From Sphingopyxis sp. (lineage in GTDB: Bacteria; Pseudomonadota; Alphaproteobacteria; Sphingomonadales; Sphingomonadaceae): a DNA stretch of 64,000 bases. Position numbers and translations under genes: made by a program. Within the stretch, counting starts at the first letter, position 1. Every line of letters starts with the position of its first letter. Below the pieces are notes generated by a model. The model was not told where the DNA came from and did not search any database. It was given only the letters and a program-made list of their open reading frames with translations. Below are positions 1-8,209 of this stretch, piece by piece. The stretch is from contig NZ_JAEULM010000050.1 in the NCBI RefSeq assembly GCF_016793825.1, positions 55,227 through 119,226 of the forward strand, read 5' to 3'.

Positions 1-218
1 TCATCACCAATCCCCCAAGCCAAACCTCAAGGCACCACGTCCGCTATTCCGGCGGCATGGCGCAGTCTTTACAGTGCTGCGGTACGACCCATTCCCGTCG
101 GCGCGGACCCTAAACCCATCGTTTGAAAAAGGGAAGTGATCTGCGGCACAGCGCCTTGCGCGCGTCCGCGCCCCGACCTATTTGGGGACAGACCCTTAAT
201 ATCCGACGAGGAACAAAG
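1..218. other. Left-edge intergenic stretch, no gene seen
   Basis: No reading frame here has convincing codon use or a recognisable product. The open frame that runs into the DUF1476 gene from about 123 is an upstream extension without family similarity. The last 20 bases carry the ribosome binding site (GACGAGGAA, about 206-214) of the next gene. A promoter probably lies here but no clear -35/-10 pair stands out. Confidence 0.5.
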
Positions 219-545
219 ATGAGCGCATTCGACGATCGTGAACGGGCCTTTGAAGCGAAATATGCCCGCGATCAGGACATCCAGTTCCGTATCACGGCCC
301 GCCGCAACCGGCTTGTCGGTGAATGGGCGGCGCAGCGTATGGGCCTGACGCCCGAGGAAACCGACGCTTATGCAAAGGCGGTCGTCCAGGCCGATTTCGA
401 GGAAGCGGGGGACGAGGATGTGATCCGCAAGCTGGCGGGCGACCTCACCGCTGCGCAGGTTGAAATCAGCGATGCGGAAATTCGGGCCGTTCTCAACGAA
501 AAAACCGCCGAGGCGCGGCGGCAGTTCATCGACAGCCAGAACTGA
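219..545 (+). CDS. DUF1476 protein, ATP synthase zeta-type inhibitor
   Basis: This 108-residue, highly charged, helical protein starts MSAFDDRERAFEAKYARDQD and matches the DUF1476 family. In Paracoccus and related alphaproteobacteria that family is the zeta subunit, which blocks the F1-ATPase from turning over in the hydrolysis direction. The N-terminal DDRERAFEAKYA segment is the conserved inhibitory region in that family. I chose the ATG at 219 because GACGAGGAA sits just upstream and the longer frame adds residues unlike the family. It lies just before bolA and grxD, a common alphaproteobacterial order. That it inhibits the ATPase in this organism is family-based inference. Confidence 0.9.
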   Translation: MSAFDDRERAFEAKYARDQDIQFRITARRNRLVGEWAAQRMGLTPEETDAYAKAVVQADFEEAGDEDVIRKLAGDLTAAQVEISDAEIRAVLNEKTAEARRQFIDSQN

Positions 546-555
546 GGCTGCCGCC

Positions 556-789
556 ATGGGGATGCGCGAACAGGACCTGAAAGGGATGATCGAGGCGGCG
601 TTTCCGGACGCGGTCGTGACCATCACCGATCTGGCCGGCGACAACGAGCATTATTCGGCGCATGTCGTCAGCGAATCCTTTCGCGGCATGGCCCGCGTGG
701 CGCAGCACAAGGCGGTCTATGCCGCGCTCGGCGGGCGCATGGGCGGCGAACTTCATGCCTTGCAATTGACCACCGCCGTTCCTTCATAG
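556..789 (+). CDS. bolA: BolA family protein
   Basis: A 77-residue protein with the BolA fold signature: VTITDLAGDNEHYSAHVVSESFRGMARVAQHKAVYAAL contains the conserved H-Y, F-G and V-x-QHK-x-VY positions. BolA proteins bind a shared [2Fe-2S] cluster with monothiol glutaredoxins and act in iron signalling or cluster trafficking. The gene follows DUF1476 by 10 bases and precedes grxD by 50, so the partner protein is encoded next door. The ATG at 556 follows GAGG at 544-547; an in-frame ATG at 562 is a weaker alternative because its spacing is long. Confidence 0.92.
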   Translation: MGMREQDLKGMIEAAFPDAVVTITDLAGDNEHYSAHVVSESFRGMARVAQHKAVYAALGGRMGGELHALQLTTAVPS

Positions 790-839
790 GAACGAGATGC
801 AAACCTTGTTCGGCGCCGCAGCGCCACCGGAGACTGTAC

Positions 840-1172
840 ATGAGCGACCCTGCCACCCACGACCGCATTGCCAAGCTCGTCGGCGACCATCCCGTCCTGC
901 TTTTCATGAAGGGCACGCCGCTGTTTCCGCAGTGCGGTTTTTCGTCGCGCGCGATTGCGATGCTCGACCGGCTGGGGATCGAATATGACACCGTCGATGT
1001 GTTGCAGGACATGGAGGTCCGTCAGGGGATCAAGGAGTTTTCGGACTGGCCGACGATTCCCCAGCTTTACGTGAAGGGCGAATTCATCGGCGGCAGCGAC
1101 ATCATGATGGAGATGTGGGAGGCCGGCGAGTTGCACCAGCTCATGGACGGCGTCCCGACGCGCGCGGAATAG
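840..1172 (+). CDS. grxD: Monothiol glutaredoxin, Grx4/Grx5 type
   Basis: A 110-residue single-domain glutaredoxin with the monothiol active site CGFS at residues 32-35, preceded by the conserved KGTP (24-27), and with the WPTIPQLYVKGEFIGGSD glutathione/cluster-binding stretch. CGFS glutaredoxins hold a glutathione-ligated [2Fe-2S] cluster and pass it to acceptors, often together with BolA. The length is standard and nothing is missing. It is the third gene of the DUF1476-bolA-grxD run and probably co-transcribed with it. Cytoplasmic. Confidence 0.95.
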   Translation: MSDPATHDRIAKLVGDHPVLLFMKGTPLFPQCGFSSRAIAMLDRLGIEYDTVDVLQDMEVRQGIKEFSDWPTIPQLYVKGEFIGGSDIMMEMWEAGELHQLMDGVPTRAE

Positions 1173-1273
1173 GCCGGTCGCGCGCCGAATAGGCGCGTGC
1201 GGGTGACCTCTCGACGAGCGGCCTTACATCTGGAACATAGGCGCCGGTTCCTGCCGCGGGGATATGGTGCATC

Positions 1274-3001
1274 ATGATCCTGTTTCTTCTTGCGTATCTG
1301 GGTGGCGCGCTGACGATCGTCAGCCCGTGCATCCTGCCTGTGCTACCCTTCGTCTTCGCGCGCGCGGATCAGCCGTTCGTGCGCAGCGGGCTACCGATGC
1401 TCCTGGGGATGGCGGTGACGTTCGCGGGCGTCGCAACGCTTGCGGTGGTCGGTGGCGGATGGGTTGTCGAGGCCAATAATTATGGCCGTCTGGCCGCACT
1501 CGTCATTCTGGGCCTGTTCGGATTGCTGCTGTTGTTTCCAGCGCTTGCCGACCGTGCGACGCGGCCGCTGGTCGCGCTGGGGTCGCGGCTGTCGCAGAAC
1601 GCTTCGGGCGGTCATGCGCGATCTTCCTTTCTCTCGTCCCTGCTGCTCGGCGTTGCTACGGGGCTGCTCTGGGCCCCCTGTGCAGGGCCGGTGCTCGGCC
1701 TGTTGCTGACGGGCGCAGCGCTGCAGGGGGCGAGCGCCCAGACGTCGCTACTGTTGCTGGCCTATGCGCTCGGCGCAGCGACGTCGCTTGCGCTCGCACT
1801 GCTGGTCGGCGGACGGGTGTTCGCGGCGATGAAGCGGTCGATCCGGGCGGGCGAATGGGTGCGCAAGGCGTTGGGAGCGGCTGTGCTGGCCGGGGTCGTC
1901 GCCATCGGGCTGGGCCTCGACACTGGATTGTTGACCCGTCTGTCGCTCGCCAGTACCGCGCGCTTCGAACAATCGCTGTTGGAACGTCTGCACCCTGATG
2001 GCGCCATGCCGAAGGCCATGCCGGGCGGCGATACGCTCGCGGACATGGGGCCATTCCCCTCACTGGCCGGCGCAACCGGCTGGATGAATTCGCCGCCGCT
2101 GACGGCCGAGGGGCTGCGCGGCAAGGTGGTGCTGATCGATTTCTGGACCTATTCGTGCATCAACTGTCTGCGCACCATCCCTTATGTAAAGGCTTGGGAG
2201 GCGAAGTATCGCGACAAGGGGCTGGTCGTTATCGGTGTTCATACGCCCGAATTCGCCTTCGAGCGCGATCCGGACAATGTCGCGAAGGCGATCAAGGATC
2301 TGGGCATCACCTATCCTGTCGCGCTCGACAATCGCTATGCGATCTGGCGCGGCTTCGACAATCGATATTGGCCCGCGCATTATTTCATCGATGCCAAGGG
2401 GCGCGTTCGCGCCGCCCGTTTCGGCGAGGGGCATCAGGCGGAATCGGAAAAGATCATCCAGCGCCTGATCGCCGAAAATGGCGTCGCTCTGGGGGCGATG
2501 GATACGGCGGTGGTCGAAGCGCAGGGGGTTGGCGAGGGGGAGAGTACCCGCAGGGATCGATCACCCGAAACCTATCTCGGTTATGACCGCGCACAGCATT
2601 TCGCATCGCCCGGCGGTTTCGTCCGCGATGCGCGGCATGACTATGTGCTGCCGGTGCTGGCCGTCCGCAACGACTGGGCGCTTGGCGGCGCATGGATCGT
2701 CGGCGGCGAGCATGCTGTGTCGGCGGCTCCCGGCGCGCGGATCGCCTTCCGCTTTCGCGGCCGCGACCTCCATCTTGTCCTTGGTGCCGGGGACGGCACG
2801 CAACCCGTCCGATTCCGCATCACGATCGACGGCAAGGCGCCCGGTACCGATCACGGTCTCGATATCGACGCCGGGGGCAATGGGACGGTGACCAGCCAGC
2901 GGCTCTACCAGCTCGTTCGCCAACAGGGTCCGCAGGAGCGTGTGTTCCAGATCGAGTTTCTCGATCCCGGCGCTCAGGCTTTTGCCTTCACTTTCGGCTG
3001 A
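1274..3001 (+). CDS. DipZ-type fusion: CcdA membrane domain plus thioredoxin domain
   Basis: A 575-residue protein. Residues 1 to about 230 form a CcdA/DsbD-beta-like set of membrane helices, with the conserved early PCILPV (Cys 17 region) and a second cysteine in LLWAPCAGPVLG. A periplasmic thioredoxin-like domain follows with active site C-I-N-C at residues 295-298 inside FWTYSCINCLRTIPYV. The C-terminal 170 residues are a beta-rich domain typical of DipZ. The fusion carries electrons from cytoplasmic thioredoxin across the inner membrane to periplasmic disulfide acceptors. It starts 100 bases after grxD. A strong GC hairpin follows the stop codon. Confidence 0.88.
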   Translation: MILFLLAYLGGALTIVSPCILPVLPFVFARADQPFVRSGLPMLLGMAVTFAGVATLAVVGGGWVVEANNYGRLAALVILGLFGLLLLFPALADRATRPLVALGSRLSQNASGGHARSSFLSSLLLGVATGLLWAPCAGPVLGLLLTGAALQGASAQTSLLLLAYALGAATSLALALLVGGRVFAAMKRSIRAGEWVRKALGAAVLAGVVAIGLGLDTGLLTRLSLASTARFEQSLLERLHPDGAMPKAMPGGDTLADMGPFPSLAGATGWMNSPPLTAEGLRGKVVLIDFWTYSCINCLRTIPYVKAWEAKYRDKGLVVIGVHTPEFAFERDPDNVAKAIKDLGITYPVALDNRYAIWRGFDNRYWPAHYFIDAKGRVRAARFGEGHQAESEKIIQRLIAENGVALGAMDTAVVEAQGVGEGESTRRDRSPETYLGYDRAQHFASPGGFVRDARHDYVLPVLAVRNDWALGGAWIVGGEHAVSAAPGARIAFRFRGRDLHLVLGAGDGTQPVRFRITIDGKAPGTDHGLDIDAGGNGTVTSQRLYQLVRQQGPQERVFQIEFLDPGAQAFAFTFG

Positions 3002-3027
3002 ATTCGGTCGCGATGGGTAAAAGCATC

Positions 3028-3063
3028 CGGGGGGCGGGGCCTTGAAGGCCGCTCCGCCCCCCG
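3028..3063 (+). terminator. GC-rich hairpin after the DipZ-like gene
   Basis: A 10-bp perfect stem, CGGGGGGCGG (3028-3037) with CCGCCCCCCG (3054-3063), follows the stop codon by 26 bases. Only a short TTT follows, so termination may be partial or need Rho. Confidence 0.55.
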
Positions 3064-3401
3064 TTTGCATCGGGGGCAAGTGGGGATTTCCGGAGTGAGG
3101 GCAGGGGGCATCAGGGACCAGACCGATGCCCCCCACCGCTCGATTGAGCGGAACACTCGGGAACATCCATATCCATACAAGCGGCGTGCCAATTTGCCGC
3201 CTTCACGGATTACCGGGGCAGACGCTGGTTAGCGAATCGTTACCTGCGCTTGCCTCTGTCAAAATTCCCGACACATGCCGAGCCTCCCGATCTTCGCGAC
3301 GGGAGCGAAAGGCGCCTCCATTTTTGTTCAGGAAGCGTTCAGCAGAATGACTACATTTGTAGTCGCATTGCAGATCAGCGCCAACGGGAGGGGTTTCCAG
3401 C
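3064..3401. other. Intergenic region ahead of the BlaI-like regulator
   Basis: About 340 bases without a supported gene. It holds a small inverted repeat, CCGCTC-GATT-GAGCGG near 3132-3147, and the palindromic operator at 3349-3364. The ribosome binding site of the regulator (GGGAGG, about 3385-3390) is at the end. Confidence 0.5.
3349..3364. promoter_or_regulatory. Candidate BlaI/MecI-type operator
   Basis: GACTACA-TT-TGTAGTC is a perfect 7-bp inverted repeat with a 2-base centre. Its core, TACA-N2-TGTA, is the known binding core of BlaI/MecI repressors. It lies 38 bases upstream of a BlaI-family gene, so autoregulation of the regulator and the protease gene is the simple reading. Confidence 0.75.
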
Positions 3402-3770
3402 ATGGCGGAACGAGCAAGCGATTCGGAAATGCAGGTGCTGTCGGCCTTGTGGGACAAGGCCCCGCAGACCGCGGCCGACCTCACGCAGCGTATAGGAAAG
3501 ATCAACGGCTGGACCCAGGCGACGGTCAAGACGCTGCTCGCCCGGCTGGTCCAGAAAGGCGCGGTCACGGCGGAGGCCGACGGGCGGCGTTATCTCTATC
3601 GCCCGGCAGTCGCGCGGGCCGAGGCCGTCGGCGAGGAATCGCAGCGGTTCGTCGATCGGTTGTTCGGCGGTCGCGTGAGCCCGCTGATCGCGCATCTTGC
3701 CGAGCGGGAGGCGTTGACCGACACCGATATCGCCGAGATCGAAGCCCTGCTGCGGAAGCTCAAGTCATGA
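3402..3770 (+). CDS. BlaI/MecI/CopY family transcriptional repressor
   Basis: A 122-residue protein with a winged helix in the first 70 residues (MQVLSALW..., GWTQATVKTLLARLVQKGAV) and a helical dimerisation tail. It belongs to the BlaI/MecI family, whose members repress by binding TACA-N2-TGTA palindromes and are cleaved when the partner membrane protease is activated. The partner gene overlaps the stop codon by four bases (ATGA), and a fitting operator lies upstream. No beta-lactamase gene is near, so the regulon beyond this pair is unknown. Confidence 0.92.
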   Translation: MAERASDSEMQVLSALWDKAPQTAADLTQRIGKINGWTQATVKTLLARLVQKGAVTAEADGRRYLYRPAVARAEAVGEESQRFVDRLFGGRVSPLIAHLAEREALTDTDIAEIEALLRKLKS

Positions 3771-5470
3771 GCGCCGACATGATCCTTCAGGCCTGGGGTG
3801 ACACGATGATCACCACGGCTGCTCTCGTCCTTGCGGTTCTGGTGATCCGCAAACCGTTCGCGCGTCATTTCGGTCCGCACCTCACCTATATGCTGTGGCT
3901 TGTCCCGGCGTTGCGCATGGTGCTTCCGCCTTTGCCGTTCGCCGATCCGGCGCAGCCGGCGCCCATGCTGCCGGCGAACGAGGCACTGTATCTGGTACCA
4001 GTCGATGCCCTCACAGAAACGCCGGTGCCGGCCGCAGCGCCCTGGTCCTTCGTCGACTTTCTTCCCCATGTCTTTGCGCTATGGGCGGCAGGCGTCGCGT
4101 TTGTCCTCGTCGCGGCGTGGATTTCGCACCGGCGTTTTCGCCGTGCTGTGCTGGCCGAGGGCGTCGAGCTCGAACCGATCGGTCGGGTTCGGCTGGTCAT
4201 GACCGGCGCCGTCGATGGCCCCGTCGCTTTCGGTCTTGCGCGTCGCTTCGTCGCCGTGCCGCGCGACTTTTTCGGTCGCTATGCGGCGGAGGAGCGCGCG
4301 CTCGCGATCGATCACGAGCTTGCGCATCATCGTCACGGCGATCTTTGGGCCAATGCTGCCGCGCTGCTGATGCTCGCGTCGCAATGGTTCAATCCCTTGG
4401 CCTGGCGCGCGATCCGCGCCTTCCGTTTTGATCAGGAGGCGGCGTGCGATGCGCGGGTTCTGACGATGACCGACGATGCGCCCCGCGATCTGCGCACCGC
4501 CCGCTATGCCATCGCGATCGCCAAGGCCGCCGTCGGCTCACGGTTGTCGCTCGCCGCGCCGATGGCCGTCCACGACAATTTGCAGGAGAGACTGACGATG
4601 CTCATGAGGCAGGATATTTCGAAGAAGCGCGGCCTGGTCGGCAAGCTGCTGGTCGGCGGCGCGGCGCTCGCCGTGCTCGCGACCACCGCGACGCTGGTGC
4701 CCGCCGCTACCGCCAGCGCGCAGGCGGACATCGCCGAGCCGCCGGCCCCGCCGACGCCGCCGACGCCGCCGTCGGTGCCGGACGCGCCGCTGCCGCCCGA
4801 GGCCCCCGCTGCGCCCGGCGTGATGATCTTTACCGACGAACAAAGTGGTGGAGCCACGGAAGCGGACGGCAAGGCGCGCGAAGTCCATCGCATCGTCATT
4901 CGCCGCGACGGCGAAGGCGACGGCAAGGGTCATCCGTCGATGATGCTTGCCCCCGTCGATGGCAAGGCGAGGCGAATTGAACTCCGCACACCTGGCCTGT
5001 CGCGGGACGACGTGATCGCGACGCTGAAGGAACAGGGCATTACTGGCGCCAAGGCAGAAGCCATTGCCGACAAGCTGGAGGCAAGGCGCCGCGAACACAT
5101 GCGTACCGCGATGACTTCGATGGCCCCGTTGCCGCCGATGCCGCCCCTCCCGCCAACGGCCGTGATACCATATGGTGCGTGGAGTTCGGTTGACGGCAAG
5201 GCGATGGTCGTCGGTAAATGCGCCGACGGATCGAAGACGGCGCCTATCGTCAATCGCGAGGAGGCCGACGGTAATCAGCGCCAACGGATCGTGATGATCC
5301 GCTGCGGCGACACGGCCGAGAGCAAGGCGGCCCGCCTTTCGGCGCTGAAAAAGGCGCGCGACAGCTTCACCAAGGGCGTAGCGGCGCGAGGACTGTCAGA
5401 GGATATGCGTGCGAAGGTCGCCAGCGACCTCGATAAAGCGATCGCGGATATCGAGAAATCGGCCGACTAA
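3767..5470 (+). CDS. BlaR1-like M56 family membrane metallopeptidase
   Basis: A 567-residue protein starting at the ATG that overlaps the BlaI stop. Membrane helices fill the N-terminal part, and the zinc site is HELAH at about residue 183, in AIDHELAHHRHGDLW, with a downstream EAACDARVL segment (about 223) that carries the third ligand. After about residue 285 comes another membrane helix, then a proline-rich linker and a charged C-terminal region. Unlike BlaR1 it has no penicillin-binding sensor domain, so the signal is not evidently a beta-lactam. Presumed role: signal-dependent cleavage of the upstream repressor. Confidence 0.88.
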   Translation: MSADMILQAWGDTMITTAALVLAVLVIRKPFARHFGPHLTYMLWLVPALRMVLPPLPFADPAQPAPMLPANEALYLVPVDALTETPVPAAAPWSFVDFLPHVFALWAAGVAFVLVAAWISHRRFRRAVLAEGVELEPIGRVRLVMTGAVDGPVAFGLARRFVAVPRDFFGRYAAEERALAIDHELAHHRHGDLWANAAALLMLASQWFNPLAWRAIRAFRFDQEAACDARVLTMTDDAPRDLRTARYAIAIAKAAVGSRLSLAAPMAVHDNLQERLTMLMRQDISKKRGLVGKLLVGGAALAVLATTATLVPAATASAQADIAEPPAPPTPPTPPSVPDAPLPPEAPAAPGVMIFTDEQSGGATEADGKAREVHRIVIRRDGEGDGKGHPSMMLAPVDGKARRIELRTPGLSRDDVIATLKEQGITGAKAEAIADKLEARRREHMRTAMTSMAPLPPMPPLPPTAVIPYGAWSSVDGKAMVVGKCADGSKTAPIVNREEADGNQRQRIVMIRCGDTAESKAARLSALKKARDSFTKGVAARGLSEDMRAKVASDLDKAIADIEKSAD

Positions 5471-5609
5471 GGTCGCCGACAGCTTCGACGTCGGCCCCCA
5501 ATCCCCGGTGGGGTCGGCGGCAGGGGCGGGGAAAGGGAGGCGCCATGCGGCTCCCTTTTTCGCGTTCGCGCCCCTTTTCCTTTCGCCGGCGCGATGCCAC
5601 ATGGGCGCG

Positions 5610-6527
5610 ATGAGCGAAGAAAAGCCCTGGCCCGATACGATCCATGCCGGCGATTGCGAACAGCATGAGCCACTGGTGCGCCGCGTCCTCGCGCCGAACC
5701 CGTCGCCTTACACCTTCACCGGCACGCAGACCTGGATCGTCGGTGCCGGCGATGACGTCGCGGTGGTCGATCCGGGGCCCACCGGATCGGGAATGAGCAT
5801 CGGCGATCCCCCCGATGCGAACGGCGCCGGCCATGTCGATGCGATCCTGCGCGCCACCCGGGGGCGGCGCATTGCCGCAATCCTGTGCACCCACACGCAC
5901 CGGGACCATTCGCCCGCCGCCGCGCCGCTCAAGGAAGCGACGGGCGCGCCGATCATCGGTTGCGCGCCGCTTGCCCTGCGCGACGATGGGCCGCGCGCGG
6001 ATTCCGCGTTCGACCCCGATTATGCGCCCGACGGCGTCCTTGCCGACGGTGAGCGGATCGGCGGCGATGGCTGGACGCTGGAGGCCGTGGCGACGCCCGG
6101 GCATACCTCGAACCACCTTTGCTTCGGGTTGCTCGAAAGCGGCGCGCTGTTCACGGGCGACCATGTGATGGCCTGGTCGACCAGCGTGGTCAGCCCGCCC
6201 GATGGTAATATGGCGGCCTATATGGCGAGCCTGTCGAAACTCTATGGCCGCGACGACCGCGTCTATTATCCGGCGCATGGCCCGGCGGTGACCAAGCCCC
6301 GGCAGCTGGTGCGCGGCATGCTCGGTCACCGGAAGCAGCGTGAACGGCAGATTTTGCGGGAACTTGAAAAAGGCACGCGCGTAATCCCGGAGATGGTGAC
6401 GCATATGTACAAAGGGCTCGACCCGCGACTGACCGGCGCCGCCGGCCGTTCGGTGCTCGCGCACCTGCTCGACCTCAAGGAGCGCGGGGTCGTGCGGACC
6501 GAGGGTGATGAATGGTGGCTTGGCTGA
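5610..6527 (+). CDS. MBL-fold metallo-hydrolase, LACTB2-like
   Basis: A 305-residue metallo-beta-lactamase-fold protein. The metal-binding motif is HTHRDHS (in CTHTHRDHSPAAAPL), followed by TPGHTSNH and the GDHVM aspartate. The C-terminal 80 residues form the winged-helix-like tail seen in LACTB2 and related hydrolases. The substrate is not predictable; the family includes endoribonucleases and thioesterases. The start at 5610 (MSEEKPWP) is preferred because it begins family-like sequence; ATG 5601 is three codons longer and equally possible. The frame continues open upstream without homology. Confidence 0.85.
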   Translation: MSEEKPWPDTIHAGDCEQHEPLVRRVLAPNPSPYTFTGTQTWIVGAGDDVAVVDPGPTGSGMSIGDPPDANGAGHVDAILRATRGRRIAAILCTHTHRDHSPAAAPLKEATGAPIIGCAPLALRDDGPRADSAFDPDYAPDGVLADGERIGGDGWTLEAVATPGHTSNHLCFGLLESGALFTGDHVMAWSTSVVSPPDGNMAAYMASLSKLYGRDDRVYYPAHGPAVTKPRQLVRGMLGHRKQRERQILRELEKGTRVIPEMVTHMYKGLDPRLTGAAGRSVLAHLLDLKERGVVRTEGDEWWLG

Positions 6528-6643
6528 TGCTGCTGCCGCTGTTGTTCGCCGCCGCCGCGCCTGCCCGACATGGTGCTCGCGCCATCCCCGGCGGACGATC
6601 GGTCGATCCATGCGATGCTTGTTCGGATTGTACCGCGCCATGA
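6512..6643 (+). CDS. Possible 43-residue coupled small ORF
   Basis: Starting with an ATG inside the last codons of the MBL gene, this frame reads MVAWLMLLPLLFAAAAPARH and ends with a TGA that overlaps the ATG of the DUF4230 gene. It is therefore linked by overlap on both sides. The first 16 residues resemble a signal peptide or membrane anchor; the rest has two CxxC-like pairs (CDAC, CSDC). No family was recognised. The overlaps and the leader are suggestive only, and a frameshifted remnant of a longer secreted protein is equally possible. Confidence 0.3.
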   Translation: MVAWLMLLPLLFAAAAPARHGARAIPGGRSVDPCDACSDCTAP

Positions 6644-7281
6644 CTGATGCTCCTGCCGCACCGCGTCTCCTGCCGCGTGTCATTCTGCTCGCTGCGGCGG
6701 CATTGTTCGCGCTGGCCGCCTGGTGGGTTGTCGCGGCGTGGCGTGACTGGCAGCGGGGCTATGACCCCGAAACCGTCGTTGCGGCCAGCTTGCAGGGATT
6801 GCAGGAACAGAATGTCCTTGTGCCCTTCACCGCGCGCTATGTTGCGGTGGTGACCTCCACGCAGAGCCGGCTGGGGCTGAGTGCCAAGAAGACGCTGATC
6901 ATGCCCGGCACGGTCCGTTACGAGCTAGACCTTGCCAGGCTGAGGCAGGCCGACCTCGATTGGGACGCGGCGACCAATGCGCTGACCGTCACCTTGCCGC
7001 CGCTGCGGCTGGCGGGGCCGGAGATCGATCTCGACGCAATCAGCGAATATCGCGACGGCGAAATCCTGCTGACCCTCACCGATGCCGAAAAGACGCTCGA
7101 CGCCGCGAACCGCAAGGCGGCACAGGAGGAGTTGATCAGGCAGGCGAAGGGCGCGACTCCGATGCGTCTTGCCCGGGGCGCGGCGCGCACCGCCGTTGAG
7201 CAGAGTTTTGCAATGCCGCTGAAGGCCGCAGGAATCGACGCCAGGGTGACGGCACGCTTTGCCGATACGCCTGCGGGATAA
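6640..7281 (+). CDS. DUF4230 domain protein, membrane-anchored
   Basis: A 213-residue protein with one N-terminal membrane helix (residues about 12-32, VILLAAAALFALAAWWVVAA) followed by a DUF4230 domain: VVAASLQGLQEQNVLVPFTARYVAV, a central stretch with TLPPLRLAGPEID, and a C-terminal amphipathic helix. The function of the family is unknown; its topology points to a periplasmic or extracytoplasmic beta-sandwich domain. I set the start at 6640 because upstream residues of the longer frame are arginine-rich and do not fit a membrane anchor. It overlaps the small ORF before it. Confidence 0.8.
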   Translation: MTDAPAAPRLLPRVILLAAAALFALAAWWVVAAWRDWQRGYDPETVVAASLQGLQEQNVLVPFTARYVAVVTSTQSRLGLSAKKTLIMPGTVRYELDLARLRQADLDWDAATNALTVTLPPLRLAGPEIDLDAISEYRDGEILLTLTDAEKTLDAANRKAAQEELIRQAKGATPMRLARGAARTAVEQSFAMPLKAAGIDARVTARFADTPAG

Positions 7282-7347
7282 TTCGCGGCTTTCGGCACCC
7301 GCTTAGCTGGGTTATCTTGCGCGGGTGTCCGGGAGGGGAACAGGGAC

Positions 7348-8118
7348 GTGGCAAGCTTGGCGCAGAAGCCGCTCGATGCAGCGGGCAACGATAGTTTCTA
7401 TTTTCGCAGCGCCGCCGCGATGTCGGTCATCATCGTCTTGGGTTTCGCCATGCAATGGGCGATGGGGCGCTCGACTTTTGCGGTGCGCCCGCTCGTTCAC
7501 GTCCATGCGCTCGTGTTCATGGGCTGGGTTGCCATATTTGTGACGCAGAGCTGGCTCGGGTCTCGCGGCGGTGCGAAGCTCCATCGTCGACTGGGGCAGG
7601 TCGCGGCGCTGTGGGTGCTGATGATGGTCGTGTTCGGCTTCTGGATCACGATCGACGTCGTCCAGCGCGGCACCGCGCCCTTCTTTTTTCAGCCGCAGCA
7701 TTTTTTGATCGCCAATCCGGCGAACATCATCTGTTTCGCGCTCCTCGTCGCTGCGGCGCTCGCTTTACGTCACAGTCGCGACTGGCACATGCGCCTCCAG
7801 CTTTGCGCGATGGCGGCCATCCTCGGGCCGGCCTTCGGTCGATTGTTGCCTATGCCGCTGATGACGCCCCACGCCTGGAATATTGCGGCGCTCTGCGGGC
7901 TTGTCTTTCCTCTCATCGGCGCGTTTCGTGATTGGCGACGCGACGGGCACGTCCATCCCGCGTGGTGGCTCGGGGCGATGGGTATCGTCGCGCCCGTCCT
8001 GATCGCTCATCTTGTCGCTTTCTCGCTCATAGGGGAGGCCATCTACGCTTGGGTCACCGCAGGACATCCGGGTGCGTCGCTGTCGGGTCTTGCCTTTGGT
8101 CCGCCACCGCCCATGTGA
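7348..8118 (+). CDS. Polytopic membrane protein of unknown function
   Basis: A 256-residue protein with about seven hydrophobic helices. Conserved-looking features are the HVHALVFMGW helix, the WLGSRGGAKLHRRLGQ loop and a short proline tail. It resembles small DUF2306-like membrane proteins, but I cannot name a family with certainty. The start is GTG at 7348, chosen because GGGAGGGG lies about ten bases upstream and the residues after it lead directly into the first helix. It stands alone between DUF4230 and nadA. Confidence 0.7.
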   Translation: MASLAQKPLDAAGNDSFYFRSAAAMSVIIVLGFAMQWAMGRSTFAVRPLVHVHALVFMGWVAIFVTQSWLGSRGGAKLHRRLGQVAALWVLMMVVFGFWITIDVVQRGTAPFFFQPQHFLIANPANIICFALLVAAALALRHSRDWHMRLQLCAMAAILGPAFGRLLPMPLMTPHAWNIAALCGLVFPLIGAFRDWRRDGHVHPAWWLGAMGIVAPVLIAHLVAFSLIGEAIYAWVTAGHPGASLSGLAFGPPPPM

Positions 8119-8209
8119 GAGACTTGGTGACGGTGCGCGCCGCGAATTGCCCTCTTGGCAGGTGCGGTGTAGAGGGGCGCCCAAGGCAAAAGCCACATAA
8201 GGAAAAGCG

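Noticed and set aside
4740-4820. Simple repeat of CCG/CCGACG in the M56 protein
   Set aside because: This encodes the proline-rich linker of the protein and needs no separate explanation.
5367-6683. A 438-residue minus-strand open frame over the MBL-fold gene
   Set aside because: No family similarity; the plus-strand metal motif (HTHRDHS) supports the opposite frame.
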